Shown piece by piece: positions 9,699-22,154 of a stretch of 64,000 bases of DNA. Source of the DNA: Paraphaeosphaeria minitans (Eukaryota > Ascomycota > Dothideomycetes > Pleosporales > Didymosphaeriaceae); contig WJXW01000002.1 of the NCBI GenBank assembly GCA_015832175.1, positions 2,046,001 through 2,110,000 on the forward strand, written 5' to 3'. Position 1 is the stretch's first letter. Each line of letters starts with the position of its first letter. The translations under genes were made by a program, and so were the position numbers. The notes beneath the pieces are model-generated. The model was given only the letters and a program-made list of their open reading frames with translations, made no database searches and was not told the origin of the DNA.

Positions 9699-12600
9699 TT
9701 AGCTCCTTGCAGCCAGAGCGGACTTGACGCTAGAAACAACAGGTTTCAAGCTCTTTGATGGCAAACTCCAATCTTGCCTCTTGAGGCTCTCTTCGCCGGC
9801 TACCAGCCACAACGTTTCTGCCGCCGCGATACGAATCTGCGCTCCCGTTAGCGGATCGGCTGACATCAGTCTCAAGTGGCCTCACTTTTGGAAAGGGATG
9901 CAGTAACATGCTGCTCAATTTCGTGATCGTATCTGCCCGCGTCATGGCAATGGTGCCTAGACCGCGATACACATCAAGGGCAAGTTGCAGCTTCTGCATA
10001 TGGGTGGATTTGAAATGCGCTTTTTGCGTGTAAGAGAGAAGAGCGCGAAAGCTGTCATGGTTATTAATAGTCGCTCAAGCCTCGTGTCAAACTTACTTAA
10101 ATGATGTCTCCAGGAGGCGATGCATGACTTGCATGTCAAACAAAAAAGCAAAGATCTCTAGGAGAGGTAACAAGACTCGTTCTGTTTCCAGGTTTTGCTT
10201 CAACAGCCCTAGCAGACAGTTGGTCATGTCCAACAAGTTGAACGTGTCGTCGTCTCCTGTAGCAGTAGTAGGCCAAACATCAATGGCATCTAGCAGCGCC
10301 GCACGTGAGTTCTGGACAACTGACTCAGAGCCCATGCCTGCGGAAGTCATGTAGCCGAGACAAACGGCTTCAATGATAGCAGGAGAGCTTGACGGTTTCA
10401 GTACGGTGAGAGCATTCGCGAAGTAGGCGTAAGACGAGACACCGTCTGCAACGCCAGCCGCGACCGCGTTGAAAAGCTCAAAAGAGCCTTTCTCTAATAC
10501 TTGCGCAGCTCGCGACCTGACTTTGTCAAGTTTTTCGAGTGACAGTCGCAAGACATCTGCATGCAGATCTTCCCCGTGGGTCGAGCCCCGCAACGAGCCT
10601 GTGTTCCAGGCAGTCCCTGTCGTATTGAGGGCCTCGAGCCTGACCAGAGCTCCGACGTCTCCTCTTTCCGTGACTGTGTAGTCGTTCAAGGCAACATGCA
10701 AAGCGTTGGCGACTCGGTCTCGTATAGCTGAAGGTAGTTCAGACACAGGGATAATACTCGCACAATTCTTAATCAAGATGCTGAGAGCAGACAGAGCCAC
10801 GGTCCGAGCCTCGATCGACACAGCGGATGTGCATCTAAATGGCAAGATTTCGACAACCTGCATCTGCATAGGGCTTGGTCCAGTTCCCCCAGATGTTAGC
10901 CATGGGTATGCCGCTCCTAGGGCAATGGCATAACCAGACCATCGCAGGCCGTTGTACGATGCTTCATTCTCAAGTCTGGTAAGCCAACCGGCAACCAAAG
11001 AGTCTGCATCACTTGGAGATATCCTTTGTAAAAGCTTCAAAATACCAGAAGTGGTTCGTGGTATTGCCTCCATAACGGCATCTGCATGGCGACCAAGAGA
11101 AAGATTCAGTAGGCGGGTCAGTTCCTCGACGGGAACCTGTGGTTTTTCATGATCACGAGCCGAGTATCCCATGTATGATAACGCCCCCAAGAGGTTGCAA
11201 ATGGATGAAGCGGTGAAGTCTGGCCTCATAGCTGGAGACATGAACGCATAGTCATCGAGGTTCAGTTCTCGTTCAAGCAGGTCCCAAAGATGAGTGAGAT
11301 CAGTGGCTTCTCCGGTTTCATTTGCTTCAGTCGATTCATGTCGCGCCTGATTTGCGTCAACCAGAGCAGCCAGCGCAGAGACGAGACCTTGACGCTCCTC
11401 GATTTGTCTTGGTTTGAGTACCGCGAGCTCTCGGGTGATTCGATCAGACATAGAACGAATGACAGAAGCAGGTTTTCCGACGGTTAGTAGTCCCAGAGCA
11501 CGTGCGGCGAAGAGGCGAGAAGCGGAGTCTAAAGAGCCAATGCCACGCCAACCCAACTGGTTATCGAACAACGCCTCCCAGTAGGCTTGATGTAGCCTGC
11601 CTGCTTCTATCGAAACCTTGCACATGGCGCGTTCACGAAGACCAACTGCGTGGAAATCAACAACTTGGACCAGCGAGATCCCTTCGTAGACGGTTTTTGG
11701 ATGCCGGCCGATGAGTTCTTGTAATGCAGCGGATGATCCTCTTCGAATGTTACCAGCTGGGTCGAGGCATGCTACAACGAGCAACTCTATCGCTAAAACC
11801 TGTAAAATTGAAACACCTCGCCGGTGCTCAGAGGCTCGGACCGAGGATGTATCTACAGCAGAAAGTTCGGCCGTTGTGTATCGTCGCGACAAAGCCCATA
11901 TTCCAAAGCAGGCAGCGTCGCGGACGTTGGTTCCTATCGAACCGCCAGTCGTCGATCGTTGTTCGAAAGCCAATGCTAGTAAAAGGGCGTTCAAGATATC
12001 GGGAAGTTTGGCGGGAGACAAGGCCCGACGATAAAGTAGCTGTGAGAGCGTGAGGGTCAATCCGTGCCACCGCAGCGGATCGACTCCACTGAGATTTCTC
12101 GTCGAACCCTGCCAATAGACGTTTTCGTTGAGCGACCCAAGAATCGCCTCAACCACTTCTTCGGCCATTTCCACGTCAAGCTTCATGGTGATGATGCTGA
12201 GTGCTTTACTTGCTGCATACCTCACAGGTGTGTCGCCGTCTGCTACGGAGTCTAGAAGAAGCTCGATAGCCTCTTCCACAACGGTGGTAGCATCGAGCTC
12301 GTTTACTGCTTCGCTTGCTTGGAGGCTATGTACCACGATATTGCGCAACGTCTTGATGATGAGCTTCCTTGCAACCGCTGAAGTCTTCACAAAAGCTAGG
12401 TCTGGTTGGGTGATGATATTCTGGCTGACCTTATATATGGCGGGAAGAAATGGGCCAATTTCCTCGTTCGTGGTAGAAGTTACGAGTCCAGAAAGAAAGG
12501 AGAGTATGCCGATGCACTGGTGGATGTTCGTCGACCCTTCCGATCCACTGTCGAAGAATTTGAGGGACCACTGAACAAGTGTCTCCAGCAATCCGAGCTT

Positions 12601-13378
12601 CTGCATGTCGGGCCGCACACAGAGACGAACGAGTAGATGTGCAGCAGCACCCCTTTCTTTGGAGGCTGAAGTAAAAGCCTTGGCGCACATAGTAAGAACC
12701 CGAAGCGCAATACCAGGTGCCTCAGTTGGAAGTTGGATGTCAAGGGCAGTTGCCACTTCTTGCGATGACTGCATGGCAGACATTGATGCTAAAGGAAACG
12801 GAGCAAGCATCAAGTGAGACAACCAGAGTAACAAAATATAGCGTTCGGTCCAAGGTACGATGCCTTGAGCTAGGGGCTCGTCCTCTCCTGGTGAAGAGTC
12901 AGCTCCCGCTTCGAATTCATCAATAACAGGTGCCAGATAGCGCGGCTCATTGTTAAGGAACCCTTTGATGACTTTCTCTCCACGGACTTTACAGAAGAGA
13001 TTCAATATTTGACATATCGCATGGGTCAATGGGACATAACCCTTCTTGGGATCCGGTCTGCGTCCTTTCTGAAGAGAGTCCAAATAGGCAGCAACCAGCG
13101 GTGGGATAAAACCTTTCAGGTGGGTGTCTAAGAGTTGAGGATCTTCTTGAAATGGTTCAATCTGCACACGGTCAGTAGGATGATTCGAAACCGACATGAA
13201 ATAGCCGTACCAATGCTTGAATGCGCCCCAAATCGATCAGTCGCACCTGCGAACGGGCGTCATTAGAATCATTTTTGCGTTTTCGCACAAGCCGCAAGAT
13301 AAGCTTCGCAAGATCCGCAAGGTTTGAGGGAGAAGCCCGGAGCAGCTTCACATCGTCGTCGCCTCCTGTGTCCATCAT
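9699..13378 (-). CDS. TBCD: Tubulin-specific chaperone D (beta-tubulin cofactor D), 1166 aa
   Basis: Exons 13378-13247, 13161-10097, 10051-9886 and 9836-9699 sum to 3501 nt. The large second exon is a HEAT/armadillo-repeat solenoid with the cofactor D signatures VRYAASKALSIITMKLD, GLTLTLSQLLYRRALSP, VRDAACFGIWALSRRY and LLVVACLDPAGNIRRGSSAA. The spliced C-terminus continues as FRALLSYTQKAHFKSTHMQK and FPKIRIAAAETLWLVAGEES, as expected for the family. It captures beta-tubulin and helps assemble the alpha/beta dimer in the cytosol. The N-terminus has a short basic segment (RLVRKRKND). The fission yeast counterpart is Alp1. It shares a 213-bp divergent promoter with CDC27. Confidence 0.93.
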
Positions 13379-13591
13379 GCTGCTATTTGTTGAGGTTTGT
13401 AGGTGCAGCCTAGGTTGGTAGGTAGGTGGGCGTCTGCCTCGGCGCGAGTCATGCGTTGCCGATTTGACGCGTGCACACGACTAGGTAGGGGTGGTACGGT
13501 ACCTACGCGAGATGCGCCTTCTCTGTCGCGCTGCCCGCGATTGTGCATCGTAGAACGTCGAAACCAACGATTGAAAGCCATACCGCTCGCC
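13379..13591. promoter_or_regulatory. Shared divergent promoter of TBCD and CDC27 with an MCB-like site
   Basis: The two start codons are separated by 213 bp. ACGCGT, the MluI cell-cycle box consensus bound by MBF/DSC1-type factors, lies at 13467-13472, about 120 bp upstream of the CDC27 ATG and 89 bp from the TBCD ATG. A TAGG-rich tract (13411-13428) is also present. Binding is inferred, not shown. Confidence 0.5.
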
Positions 13592-15309
13592 ATGGCCGAA
13601 GAACGCTACAGAGAGTACCTCGCGGAGCGCGTTCTCGCAGAGGGCCAGCCGGTAGGCCACTTCTGTTTGCTTCAATCGCTCGAGCTCACGCTTCGCAGAT
13701 CACATACCGGCTGCTCAGTCGAGCGCTCCAGGTGCACGTCAATATCGCAAAGCAGTAAGGACTGCACAAACTCTTTTCTCCGTTTCGCCGCTGACGTTTT
13801 CGAGGATGCTGTACGACTTCCATGCCGAACAGACGAAGAAACAACCAAAATCGGTCCACGCAACATACCTTCTTACCGGCAAGGAACGATCGTCCGAGCA
13901 CAGTAATGGCGACATTGGGCATGATGGAGACGACACGGCCATGCGCAGCTCGCCCTTCATGAGCTCGCTGCCTGAGCCAGAGAACACACCGGAGAGCCCG
14001 GTGCGCACCACTTCCATCGTGTTAGTGAGGGAGGAAGAACTGGAGAGTAGGCAGCACTGCTGGGACCCTGCCCAAGCCTACGTGCTGACTCATAGCTCCA
14101 GAAACAAAGATCGAGTTTGAGGACATTACTTCGATACACATATACAGTTTGCAGCCGGGACCGATAGAGGTACGAACAGCTGGGCACATTTGAAGGTGGA
14201 GCAAGCAAGCTAAGGACGACAGAATATGAACCTACTGGCTGTCTGCAATCAGGAAATAGCTAGCAACCACGCAAGCGGCGACCCCCTGGAACGTTGGAGA
14301 GACTATGGCTCTATTCAAAACCGGTATATCAAGGTAGACGACCTCCGGCAATCCCCACAGCCACATACTAATATTCCGAGAAGCGGAGAACTACTAGATA
14401 TGCCCCTGCCATGGCTAAGCCCGCGACCAAAGCTACCGCCAAACCCACAGCTGCCGTCAGTGCAGCCAAAGAGGGGTCGAAACAAGCTCCAACCGTCACA
14501 CTTCGTAGGGGAAGCACGTCAGAAGAGTCTAAATCAGGTCGATCAACACCCCAACCCGGCCCTACTGCGTCTTTGAAGAGGTCGGACTCAGAGACCAAAA
14601 CTAAAAAAGACGCATCTGTCGGAAATCTGTTCAAGTCGTTCGCCAAGGCTAAGCCTAAAGCAAAGGAGGCAGAGAAACCAAAGGAAGAAGATGGTACGCT
14701 CCTTGATCGGCATCATTGGAACATGACTGATTATCGCTACAGAAGCTATGGAAGGCATGTCTGAAGACGAAGGAGACGCAGATGACGAGCCTGCCGTCAA
14801 ATTTGATGAGGAGAAGGCCGCTGCAGCACGCAAAGCGCGCGAAGAACGCGAACAAAAACTCCAAGAGATGATGGAGGCTGACGGTACATATGTCCGTCAT
14901 TACGATGACGACATCCTACTGACTTATAACAGTCGAAATGCCCGATGCACCGACAGAAGGGACTGGCTCTCAAGATGCCCCAATCGACAAAGAAACCTCC
15001 AGCCAGCCAGCTGAGTCTGAGGCGACTGTCACTGTTCAAGGTGGTCGAAGACGTGGCAAACGACGTGTTCTGAAAAAGAAAAAGGTCAAGGACGAGGACG
15101 GCTATCTCGGTATGTTGAACTCCAATCATTCTTTGTGATCCATCTGACCACCCGCAGTTACGAAAGAGGAAGCCGTGTGGGAATCATTCTCAGAAGACGA
15201 ACCAGAGCCCAAGAAGGCGAAACTTACACCCAAGCCTACAGCAGCAAAAGGCAAGAAGACTGGCGGTAAAGGTCAAGGAAGTATCGCGAGCTTCTTCAAA
15301 AAGGCCTGA
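13592..15309 (+). CDS. CDC27: DNA polymerase delta subunit Cdc27/Pol32 (POLD3-like), 441 aa
   Basis: Nine exons: 13592-13651, 13699-13754, 13805-14046, 14096-14169, 14223-14333, 14381-14693, 14743-14883, 14933-15109, 15158-15309 (1326 nt). The N-terminus is a winged-helix-type domain (AEERYREYLAERV, ITYRLLSRALQVHVNIAK, MLYDFHAEQTKK, ATYLLTG). Spliced exons give FEDITSIHIYSLQPGPIE and LAVCNQEIA, and then a long disordered, Lys/Glu-rich tail. The last residues (431-438, QGSIASFF) form a canonical PCNA-interacting PIP box. The protein links Pol delta to PCNA at the replication fork. All junctions keep frame, and the PIP box fixes the last exon. Confidence 0.92.
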
Positions 15310-18300
15310 AATGACTCCGCCGCGTGAACATTGTCGACCGCTGGGAGAATTCGTACAACTACTCAACGTTCTCTCCCAGGTTCGCTAGCCACCACATGTT
15401 TTGATCTGCCGCTTGATGCTCAACGTTCGCAGATCATGCGGGAGGCACATATCATAGCTATTGCGCCGAGCCAATGCGCCCTGGCCTTTCTGCAGCGCTG
15501 GCGCGTAGATGTGCTTCGCACTGCTAGGCTTCAGCCACTCACAGCAGCACACATAGCCGACCGAAACCTTTCAAGTTGCTCACCATTACCGCTCCAGTCC
15601 AATATGCGGCTCCATTACCCCGTGGTAGAAAAAGAAGCTTGCACATGCCTGTACAGCAAGCAGATCTGCACTTGAGCCGCACCTGCTAGAGAACGCCGCT
15701 CCCGCCGTGATTAACGTCCCACCGCAATCCGCACATCCGTGTCTTGTTCCCCCATCCTTCTGCACGCCTCACACCGCCCCTCACCTCCCCCCTCACCTCC
15801 CCCTCATAACACAAGGCCGCGCTGTGTCCCTTCGCTACCACTCATTAGGATACTGCAACCCATATAATCATCGAAATGGACGAGGGCGGCTCCGCGCAAC
15901 GTCGTCCTGTTCGCCGACTTGTGTTACCAGCGAGCATCGCGTGCTCCGCTCCGCGTAACGTGGTACTCAGATCTTGACTTTTTGCGGCGCTGCGCTCGCG
16001 CACACAGCTAGGCAGGACAGGCATCTTCTTACCCCTTTGCTAGAGCCCCGACAGGAGGTGGCATGTTCCGCTTACGCGCGCAAAGGATAGGGAGCAGGCG
16101 CCCAGCGATTGGTGGGCTTTTCTCTCCTCTGGGGCGGTGGGGGGGTTTTCCTGGGCTGGAATTGGGAAATGGGTAGGTAGATACTTGGGTAGCATATGGG
16201 CACTGGTACGTACGCGTGGCGATGTTGGCATGTATTCTGTCTGGATAGATATGCTTTTTTGGTTTGATGTGCTGTTGGGTCGAGCAGCTCTGGTCGGGCT
16301 GCCCTCTGCGACGAAGCAAAAGGGCAGAATCTGTTCGCCCGCAGGCAGGGCAGCTTTCGCTTTTTCCTTCTTTCGGCAGATGGATAGGGCTAAGTTTAGC
16401 CTGCCGGCAACGGTTGGGAGGAGGCGTGATCTTGCGCGGTTGGGTTGGGGATGGGGGGGGGGGGGGGGCAGCCAAAGGTCTTGCAGGGGTCTGCGTGAGA
16501 AGCTCCTGCACGGATTCGAATCCTGCCGGAAGTAGCTCCGAGGGTTGAGAAAAACCGCACCCTCGTCGCCCGAGTCAGAGCGTCAACGGGGTGAGGCATT
16601 TGTTGATTCAGCGCTGTAGGTAGGTGCTGGGATCCATGTGCTGTCGGCTTGGTCCCATTGAAAAGATGGCACAGACGTCTCGGTCATGCGTCACGAAACA
16701 TGTCGACGGAGGTATACGGTAGGTACGACTTTCGTCCCTTGACGTACCTAGAACCGTGATGGAAGCGGCCTTGCGTATACCTATGTGAGCTGTGTCCTTC
16801 CCCCGAGAGTCGTCGCTGTACATGAGACATCCCTTGCATCCGCTTGAGCCGCCTCACACATGCTCTGTACCTGGAAAGATAGGCAGGGCGGTGCGGAAGG
16901 TTCCGCCTCACTTTCGGGCAAACGATCCCTCACGGACATCGCGGTGTCGAAGGTGCTGCGCTACCTACCGTATACACATCCAGGTTGCAAATTCGGCGCC
17001 GTGTCCACGCACCAACCTTCGGTGTCGATAGGTAGGTATTGCCATGGATCTGTTCTCGACTGCCCATAGAAAACGGGTCATCACTTCGGCGTCTCGTACT
17101 GCGACTCAATGCGACCCGAGCTCTGCATGCAAGACCATCTCGGCACCATACCTAGGCGATTGCCCGGGCTTGGTTTCCATGGCCTCACACGGACGGAAGT
17201 GCTCACGAGCCGCTCTAGAAATGCGAATGAGACTGAGACGACTGCTTGGTATCTAGAATTCCGGTCATCAGACGATACGAAACATTGAGGCTCCTGTCAC
17301 TCCTGTCCCTGCTATGCTCAAGCGCCGACCGCGCAGGTACTCAACATGTAGATGTACCTACCATGGCGCCAGAGTCCTCGTTCCCAAGGAACGGCACACT
17401 TGTCTTCAAAGGAACATCGTACAGCAGGACGGCTGTTGCTTTGTATGTAGCCATGGTGACAGGCATCGGTCTGTCTGGAAGGAAGTGCTTCGATGTCGGG
17501 GCATGAATTGGGGCTCTGGCCCTGGGATTTCCTCACACATTCATTTCAGTCATTCTTCGTATACGATGCGATACGATACGATACGATAGGTATTCTTTTT
17601 GAAGATCGTAGTTTGTTCAAGGGTGTAGAGATGATTGCAGATGTCAAGATGTGGAGGCACACAGGCTAGCTTCCGTGGACCTTTGACAATACCTACGCAG
17701 TTACCTATGGTGAATTCTCCACCTGTACCTATTGTCACACAGATTATCTGTACCTCGCTCACATTCTTGCATTCTTTCGCTCAAGGTCAAGTTCTAATAC
17801 CTAAGATGGCGAGCCTCCCTCCAACCTGCAAGGGGCCCCCACAACATGAGCTCGATCTGTTCAGCCGGGTCGATTTCGTAAACCCCCCAATTACACGTGT
17901 CCATTCCTAATAAAAGTACAGGACAACGCGATCGGCTTCCCCTGACGCCATGTCCTCGCCGGGCCAAGATAGAAAGAACGATGAACAGCCGAATCAGGAG
18001 CGGGGAAGCGACGGAAAAATCGGGGTTTTGGATGAATGATGTGCCGACCAAGGGCGGTTCTCTCCGTAAACGCCTCCTCGTATCACGGGTATGCACGCTC
18101 GTCTGTCATGCACGCAAAGCGTATAGTGTACGCGAGCCACACCTGGGCGCTAGACTACGTGGTGGGATGCCTGTCATAGGTACCTATCGAAAGACGTCAC
18201 GAGTGAGATGTGAAGCTCAAGCTTCGGAAGGCTGCGCTGTGCGCCCCCCATGGAGCTTGAGAAGATTACACACAAAGTGCACAGTAGCTTTGGACGACGG

Positions 18301-18982
18301 CGACACAAAAGCTGCACCGCACCGGGCTTTTCTGTCTTTGTCCTGGCGCGCAGCACCGGCTGCACCGGGTGCCAAAAAACGCATCGTATGTAGTCGTGGA
18401 CGTGATGGTCGCCGACCTGACCGCTACCCCGGATTCACGTTCGGGAGCTGCTGCTGCACGGCCAAATTGTCGCGCCGTGGCACGACAGCTTGGAAGCCTT
18501 GAAAGAGCCATGCATGATTTCGCGACGTGCTGTGGTTCGCTTTACGGAAATGCCCACGCTGGCCAGCATAGCCTGCATGGGGAAGGAGCATGTAGGGCGC
18601 CCGCAGAGACGTAAGCCAGCCGCTTCGCCTACGCGCAAGTTCAACGGTTTCTGGTGTCGTGTCGTGGGCATTCGCATGCGTCTGTTAATCCCGATGGACA
18701 AGCGAATTGAGTCACATTGATGCGGGAACGCCGAAGAACGGGATGCACCCGCAGAGCGTGGAGAGGTTCAACAAGCGCGCGCATGCCGCATACATCGGCA
18801 GTCCACGCGGGTGCGGTCGCACTGCGGCACAGTCGACACGATTCGAGCATGTTTGGCACAAAACTTTCATATGATATATTGGTGGGGCGTAGAATCGTAA
18901 TCACATTGCTGTGCCGCTGCAATAACGCCTTTAGTCGACAGGCCTTCACCGCAGTCAATGCTACGCCCATGCTGGAATGATA
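15310..18982. other. 3.7-kb stretch without a supported gene
   Basis: Only short overlapping ORFs occur, none with a family motif. Visible items are a run of about 13 G near 16,455-16,467, scattered TAGGTAGGT tracts (16,618-16,625 and 17,029-17,038) and a CGATA pentamer run at about 17,561-17,590. A GATTCGAAT sequence near 16,514 recalls a tRNA T-loop but has no matching stem or tRNA body. Confidence 0.5.
17561..17590. repeat. (CGATA)n microsatellite
   Basis: About five tandem copies of the pentamer, the first one altered to CGATG. Confidence 0.8.
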
Positions 18983-19869
18983 TTACGGCCACAATTCTTG
19001 CGTAGTCCAGCCGGCGTTCGCCTGGGCGCTCTCGTTGAATGTGTATAGATGACGGCGAGCCTTGGCTGGATCGCTGAGATCGGTCTGCTCGACCGACTCT
19101 GGGACGATGATGACCAGGCGGAAGTTCTTCCGCGCAACCTCGTCGTGGAGGTCGTCCACCTTGGCGCCTAACTCGAAATTCTTGTCATCGTGTGCTTCGG
19201 TCGTCGGACGGCCTGGAGGTGGTGCTTTGAATGAACCTGCTCTGGTCAGTTGGATCAAGGAGATTCTCACAGAGGTCAAGTACCTTTGATACCGGGCGAC
19301 TGGTTGCCAAAGCTAGCTGTCAGCTCCCTAGACCAGCTCCAATCCTTCTCCTTCTCCTCGTCGACGACTCTCATTCGCTTGCCAACCTCGCTCTTCACAG
19401 TCCTGGCCCCGCTGCCCTCGTTCTCCTCAATGTCGTTGCCAACAACGTATGCCTTGCCTTTGATACGCCACTGGGTGCCAGTCTCCTTGATCCAGTAGAC
19501 GGCCTCGACGGGACCACCGCCGCCGCTCCCTTGCGTCTGCTCCACCTTTTCGGCGTGTCCGGCACCTGTACCAAACAGCTGCCCCACTTTCTCCATTCTT
19601 ACATCGGTAGTGAAGGTAGGGCAATCGGACTCGAATGCTTTGGGGTTGCGTTCGGCATCGTTGTGCTTGTTCTCTGGCAGCTCGGTCCAGAATCCGCGGA
19701 ATATGCAATATCGGACGCGGGGCACGTACGGCACGGTCGAACCCGGGGGAGCGGCGGCGACCGTACCCAGCACGAACTCGGGTGATTCCATCTTTGAGAG
19801 GTGCTGATTGAACAGCGACTTCCATGGTGCTTTGGGAAGCACAGAAGCGTCGGGTGCTGTAGACGACAT
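18983..19869 (-). CDS. Pyridoxamine 5'-phosphate oxidase-like FMN-binding protein (Alr4036 type), 279 aa
   Basis: Exons 19869-19284 and 19236-18983, one 47-bp intron, total 840 nt. The protein begins MSSTAPDASVLPKAPWKSLF and has the split-barrel flavoprotein features YCIFRGFWTELPE, VEAVYWIKETGTQWRIKGKA and, near the end, FRLVIIVPESVEQTDL and RRHLYTFNES. This arrangement fits the Pyridox_oxase_2 (Alr4036-like) family, which is widespread in fungi and largely uncharacterised. A true PNPO role in vitamin B6 salvage is not shown. The start codon is the first ATG, giving an N-terminus typical of the family. Confidence 0.75.
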
Positions 19870-20276
19870 GGTGTGGAGGAGGCGCGCGAGGCGGCGAGGG
19901 GCAATTTGGGAAGCTATGGTGTCCGCTTGAGGGGCGTGGCGTTGGCTGGTGGTCAGTTTTGTCTGTGTTAGTGGGGAAGCACTGTGGTAGAAGGTAGGTA
20001 GGTAGGTAATGGAGCTTTGATGCTTTCACGTCAATGATGTCGTCATCTATCGAGGCCGATCGAGTAGAGCTCGTCGCAACCTAGCAAGCGCGTTGAAGGA
20101 TGCTTTGGACAAGTTCAACGAAAACCACTGCATACAGTGTCGTCAGATACGTGGTTGGATGAACTGCAAGGTTTTGGAAGGCATGAAGTTTGTGCTTGAT
20201 ATGGACAGCGAGATGGGAAGGCTTGGCAATGACTAGGTACCACGGCTAACTTGATCCGTCAGGTCGCCATGTCTCG

Positions 20277-20375
20277 ATGCTCTGCGAGATGAGTGATGCT
20301 CTGCGAGGTGAGTGATGCTCTGCGAGATGAGTGATGCTCTGCGAGGTGAGTGATGCTCTGCGAGGTGAGTGATGC
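20277..20375. repeat. 19-bp tandem repeat, about five copies
   Basis: The unit CTCTGCGAGRTGAGTGATG is repeated, with an A/G difference at one position alternating between copies. Confidence 0.85.
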
Positions 20376-20742
20376 GAGGGCGAAAGCGAGAGCGAACGTG
20401 ACAGGTCTCGGTCAAAGGCCGTTGTCGACGTGTTCGCCATGTGAGGATCTGCATGTGTGCGGGTCAGCTGCTAGGCACAAGCAGGGCCCTGCATCGGGCA
20501 CGTCTCGCGAGTGTCGATCTACAAGCGGTCGAAGTGCGTTATTAACATTCACGCAACGAGCAACGCAGATGCACGATCAGGGGGGGGGGGGGTGAGTGGC
20601 AGGGCGATGGGGAGCAGGCGGCGGGCGTCTTCGTGAATGGGCAGGCAGGCGCCAGACGCAGCTCCCGCGCGTTAGACCAGCAGCGGCACCGGACAGACGT
20701 CGGCGGCGGCTGGGGGGGATTGCAGTCCGGCGGAGGCGGTTC

Positions 20743-20828
20743 CTTGTCGCTGTTCGTATAGCTTGTCGCTGTTCGTGCAGGTGTCCCTGTTCGTGCAGCG
20801 TGTCCCTGTTCGTGCAGCGTGTCCCTTG
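20743..20828. repeat. Short tandem repeat around CTGTTCGTGCAG
   Basis: CTGTTCGTGCAG with spacers CGTGTCC or GTGTCC recurs about every 19 bp, four copies with the first degenerate. Confidence 0.7.
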
Positions 20829-21039
20829 GACGGCGAGTGCCGTGGGAGGCGGCGCGGGCGCTCTGAAGGGCAACAGATAGCAGCGCCGTGGGAGCACGCA
20901 GCCTGTTTCAGCACCCCCACCGCCCCTCGTCCACGTGGAAGTGCCGGAGAGCAGCACTGCTGATGCGAGGCGCCGGAGCGGCCGGCGGCGGCGCGAGGGT
21001 GACGCTCGTTCAAACGGGCGCAATTGGCAGCATGGAAGG

Positions 21040-21480
21040 TATCTACTGCATCTACCTAGGCACCTACCACCTACCAAGGTACCTACCTACCTACCACCTA
21101 CCTAGGTTCGTACCTACCTACCCACCACCTACCTAGGTACGTACCTACCTACCTAACCTACCTACCTAACCTACCTACCTAACCTACCTAACCTACCTAC
21201 CTACCTAGCCTACCTAACCTACCTAACCTACCTACCTAACCTACCTACCTAGCCTACCTACCTAACCTACCTAACCTACCTAACCTACCTAACCTACCTA
21301 CCTAACCTACCTACCTAACCTACCTACCTAACCTACCTACCTAACCTACCCACCTAACCTACCTAACCTACCTAACCTACCTAACCTACCTACCTAACCT
21401 ACCTACCTAACCTACCTACCTAACCTACCTACCTAACCTACCTAACCTACCTAACCTACCTAACCTACCTAACCTACCTA
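21040..21480. repeat. CCTA/CCTAA satellite-like array of about 440 bp
   Basis: The tract alternates CCTACCTAA and CCTAA units, with rare CCTAG variants, after a leader containing CCTAGGTA palindromes. The reverse strand reads TAGGTTAGG, related to but distinct from canonical TTAGGG telomere repeats. Open frames through it encode only GRLGRL-type repeats. Confidence 0.9.
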
Positions 21481-21892
21481 CTGTGTAAGCACAGAAGCGC
21501 TGGCGGCCCGCAGCACGCCCGCGCCCACACCCACACCCACACCCACCCACGCTCGCGCCCACGTCCGCGCCCTCCGCCCATGCTGGGGCTGGCGCAATAG
21601 CGCGACGCTGGTCAATAAAGCAGAGACCAAGCCCATGACAGCGCGGCAGGGCCGGCGCGACCTGCGAAGCAAACGAACCACAGTCTGGGGTCCATTGTTC
21701 CTCGCAGCCCTGAGCACGACGTCGTCGCATTCGTCTGTACATAATCTGCATCTGCCCCTACCCCCCAGACCGACAGATACCTAGCTATCAGATGCACCCG
21801 CATCCGAGTAGCTACGCTTATTAGCCTGCTCCTATCCCCGAGTCGCCTCACTGCACTCCACTTCGTCGACCGCACCACAGTACACATAGCCA

Positions 21893-21914
21893 CGCCCGCC
21901 CGCCCGCCCGCCCG

Positions 21915-21958
<44 letters not shown>

Positions 21959-21960
21959 CC
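21893..21960. repeat. (CCCG)n(CCTG)n compound tetramer
   Basis: About four CCCG/CCGC units are followed by roughly ten CCTG units ending just before a pyrimidine-rich stretch upstream of the next gene. Confidence 0.85.
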
Positions 21961-22154
21961 ATCCGCACCTATCCGTCTCCTCGCACTGCACACCTCGCCT
22001 TTGGCCCTCTCTTCGACCATCTCCTCCGCCCTGCCCTCGACCCTATCCTCCGCCCTGCCGCGCCCCACCCGCCCTCCACTCCACCCCCGGCCCGCCCTTC
22101 GCTATCCGTGCGTGCTACTGCCCGCTCCCGTCGCCCCTGTTGCTGTCCGCCATC

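Larger units (their letters stand above)
19870..22154. other. Repeat-rich intergenic region
   Basis: No gene is supported in 2.3 kb. It carries in order: TAGG tetramers (19,994-20,010), a 19-bp tandem repeat, a 13-G run (20,580-20,592), a second 19-bp-like repeat, the CCTA array and a CCCG/CCTG tetramer run. ORFs here translate the repeats and are discounted. Confidence 0.7.

Noticed and set aside
16500..16540. GATTCGAAT resembling a tRNA T-loop
   Set aside because: The five bases on each side do not pair into a T stem and no acceptor or anticodon arm fits around it.
15310..18982. Several 80-200-codon ORFs
   Set aside because: None has family motifs, good starts or plausible splice partners, and they overlap in several frames.
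20233..20454. Minus-strand ORFs with repeated ITHLAEHHSPRRAS
   Set aside because: They are readings of the 19-bp tandem repeat, open in two frames at once.
21425..21751. Minus-strand ORF containing GRLGRLGRL repeats
   Set aside because: It is translation of the CCTA array and disappears outside it.
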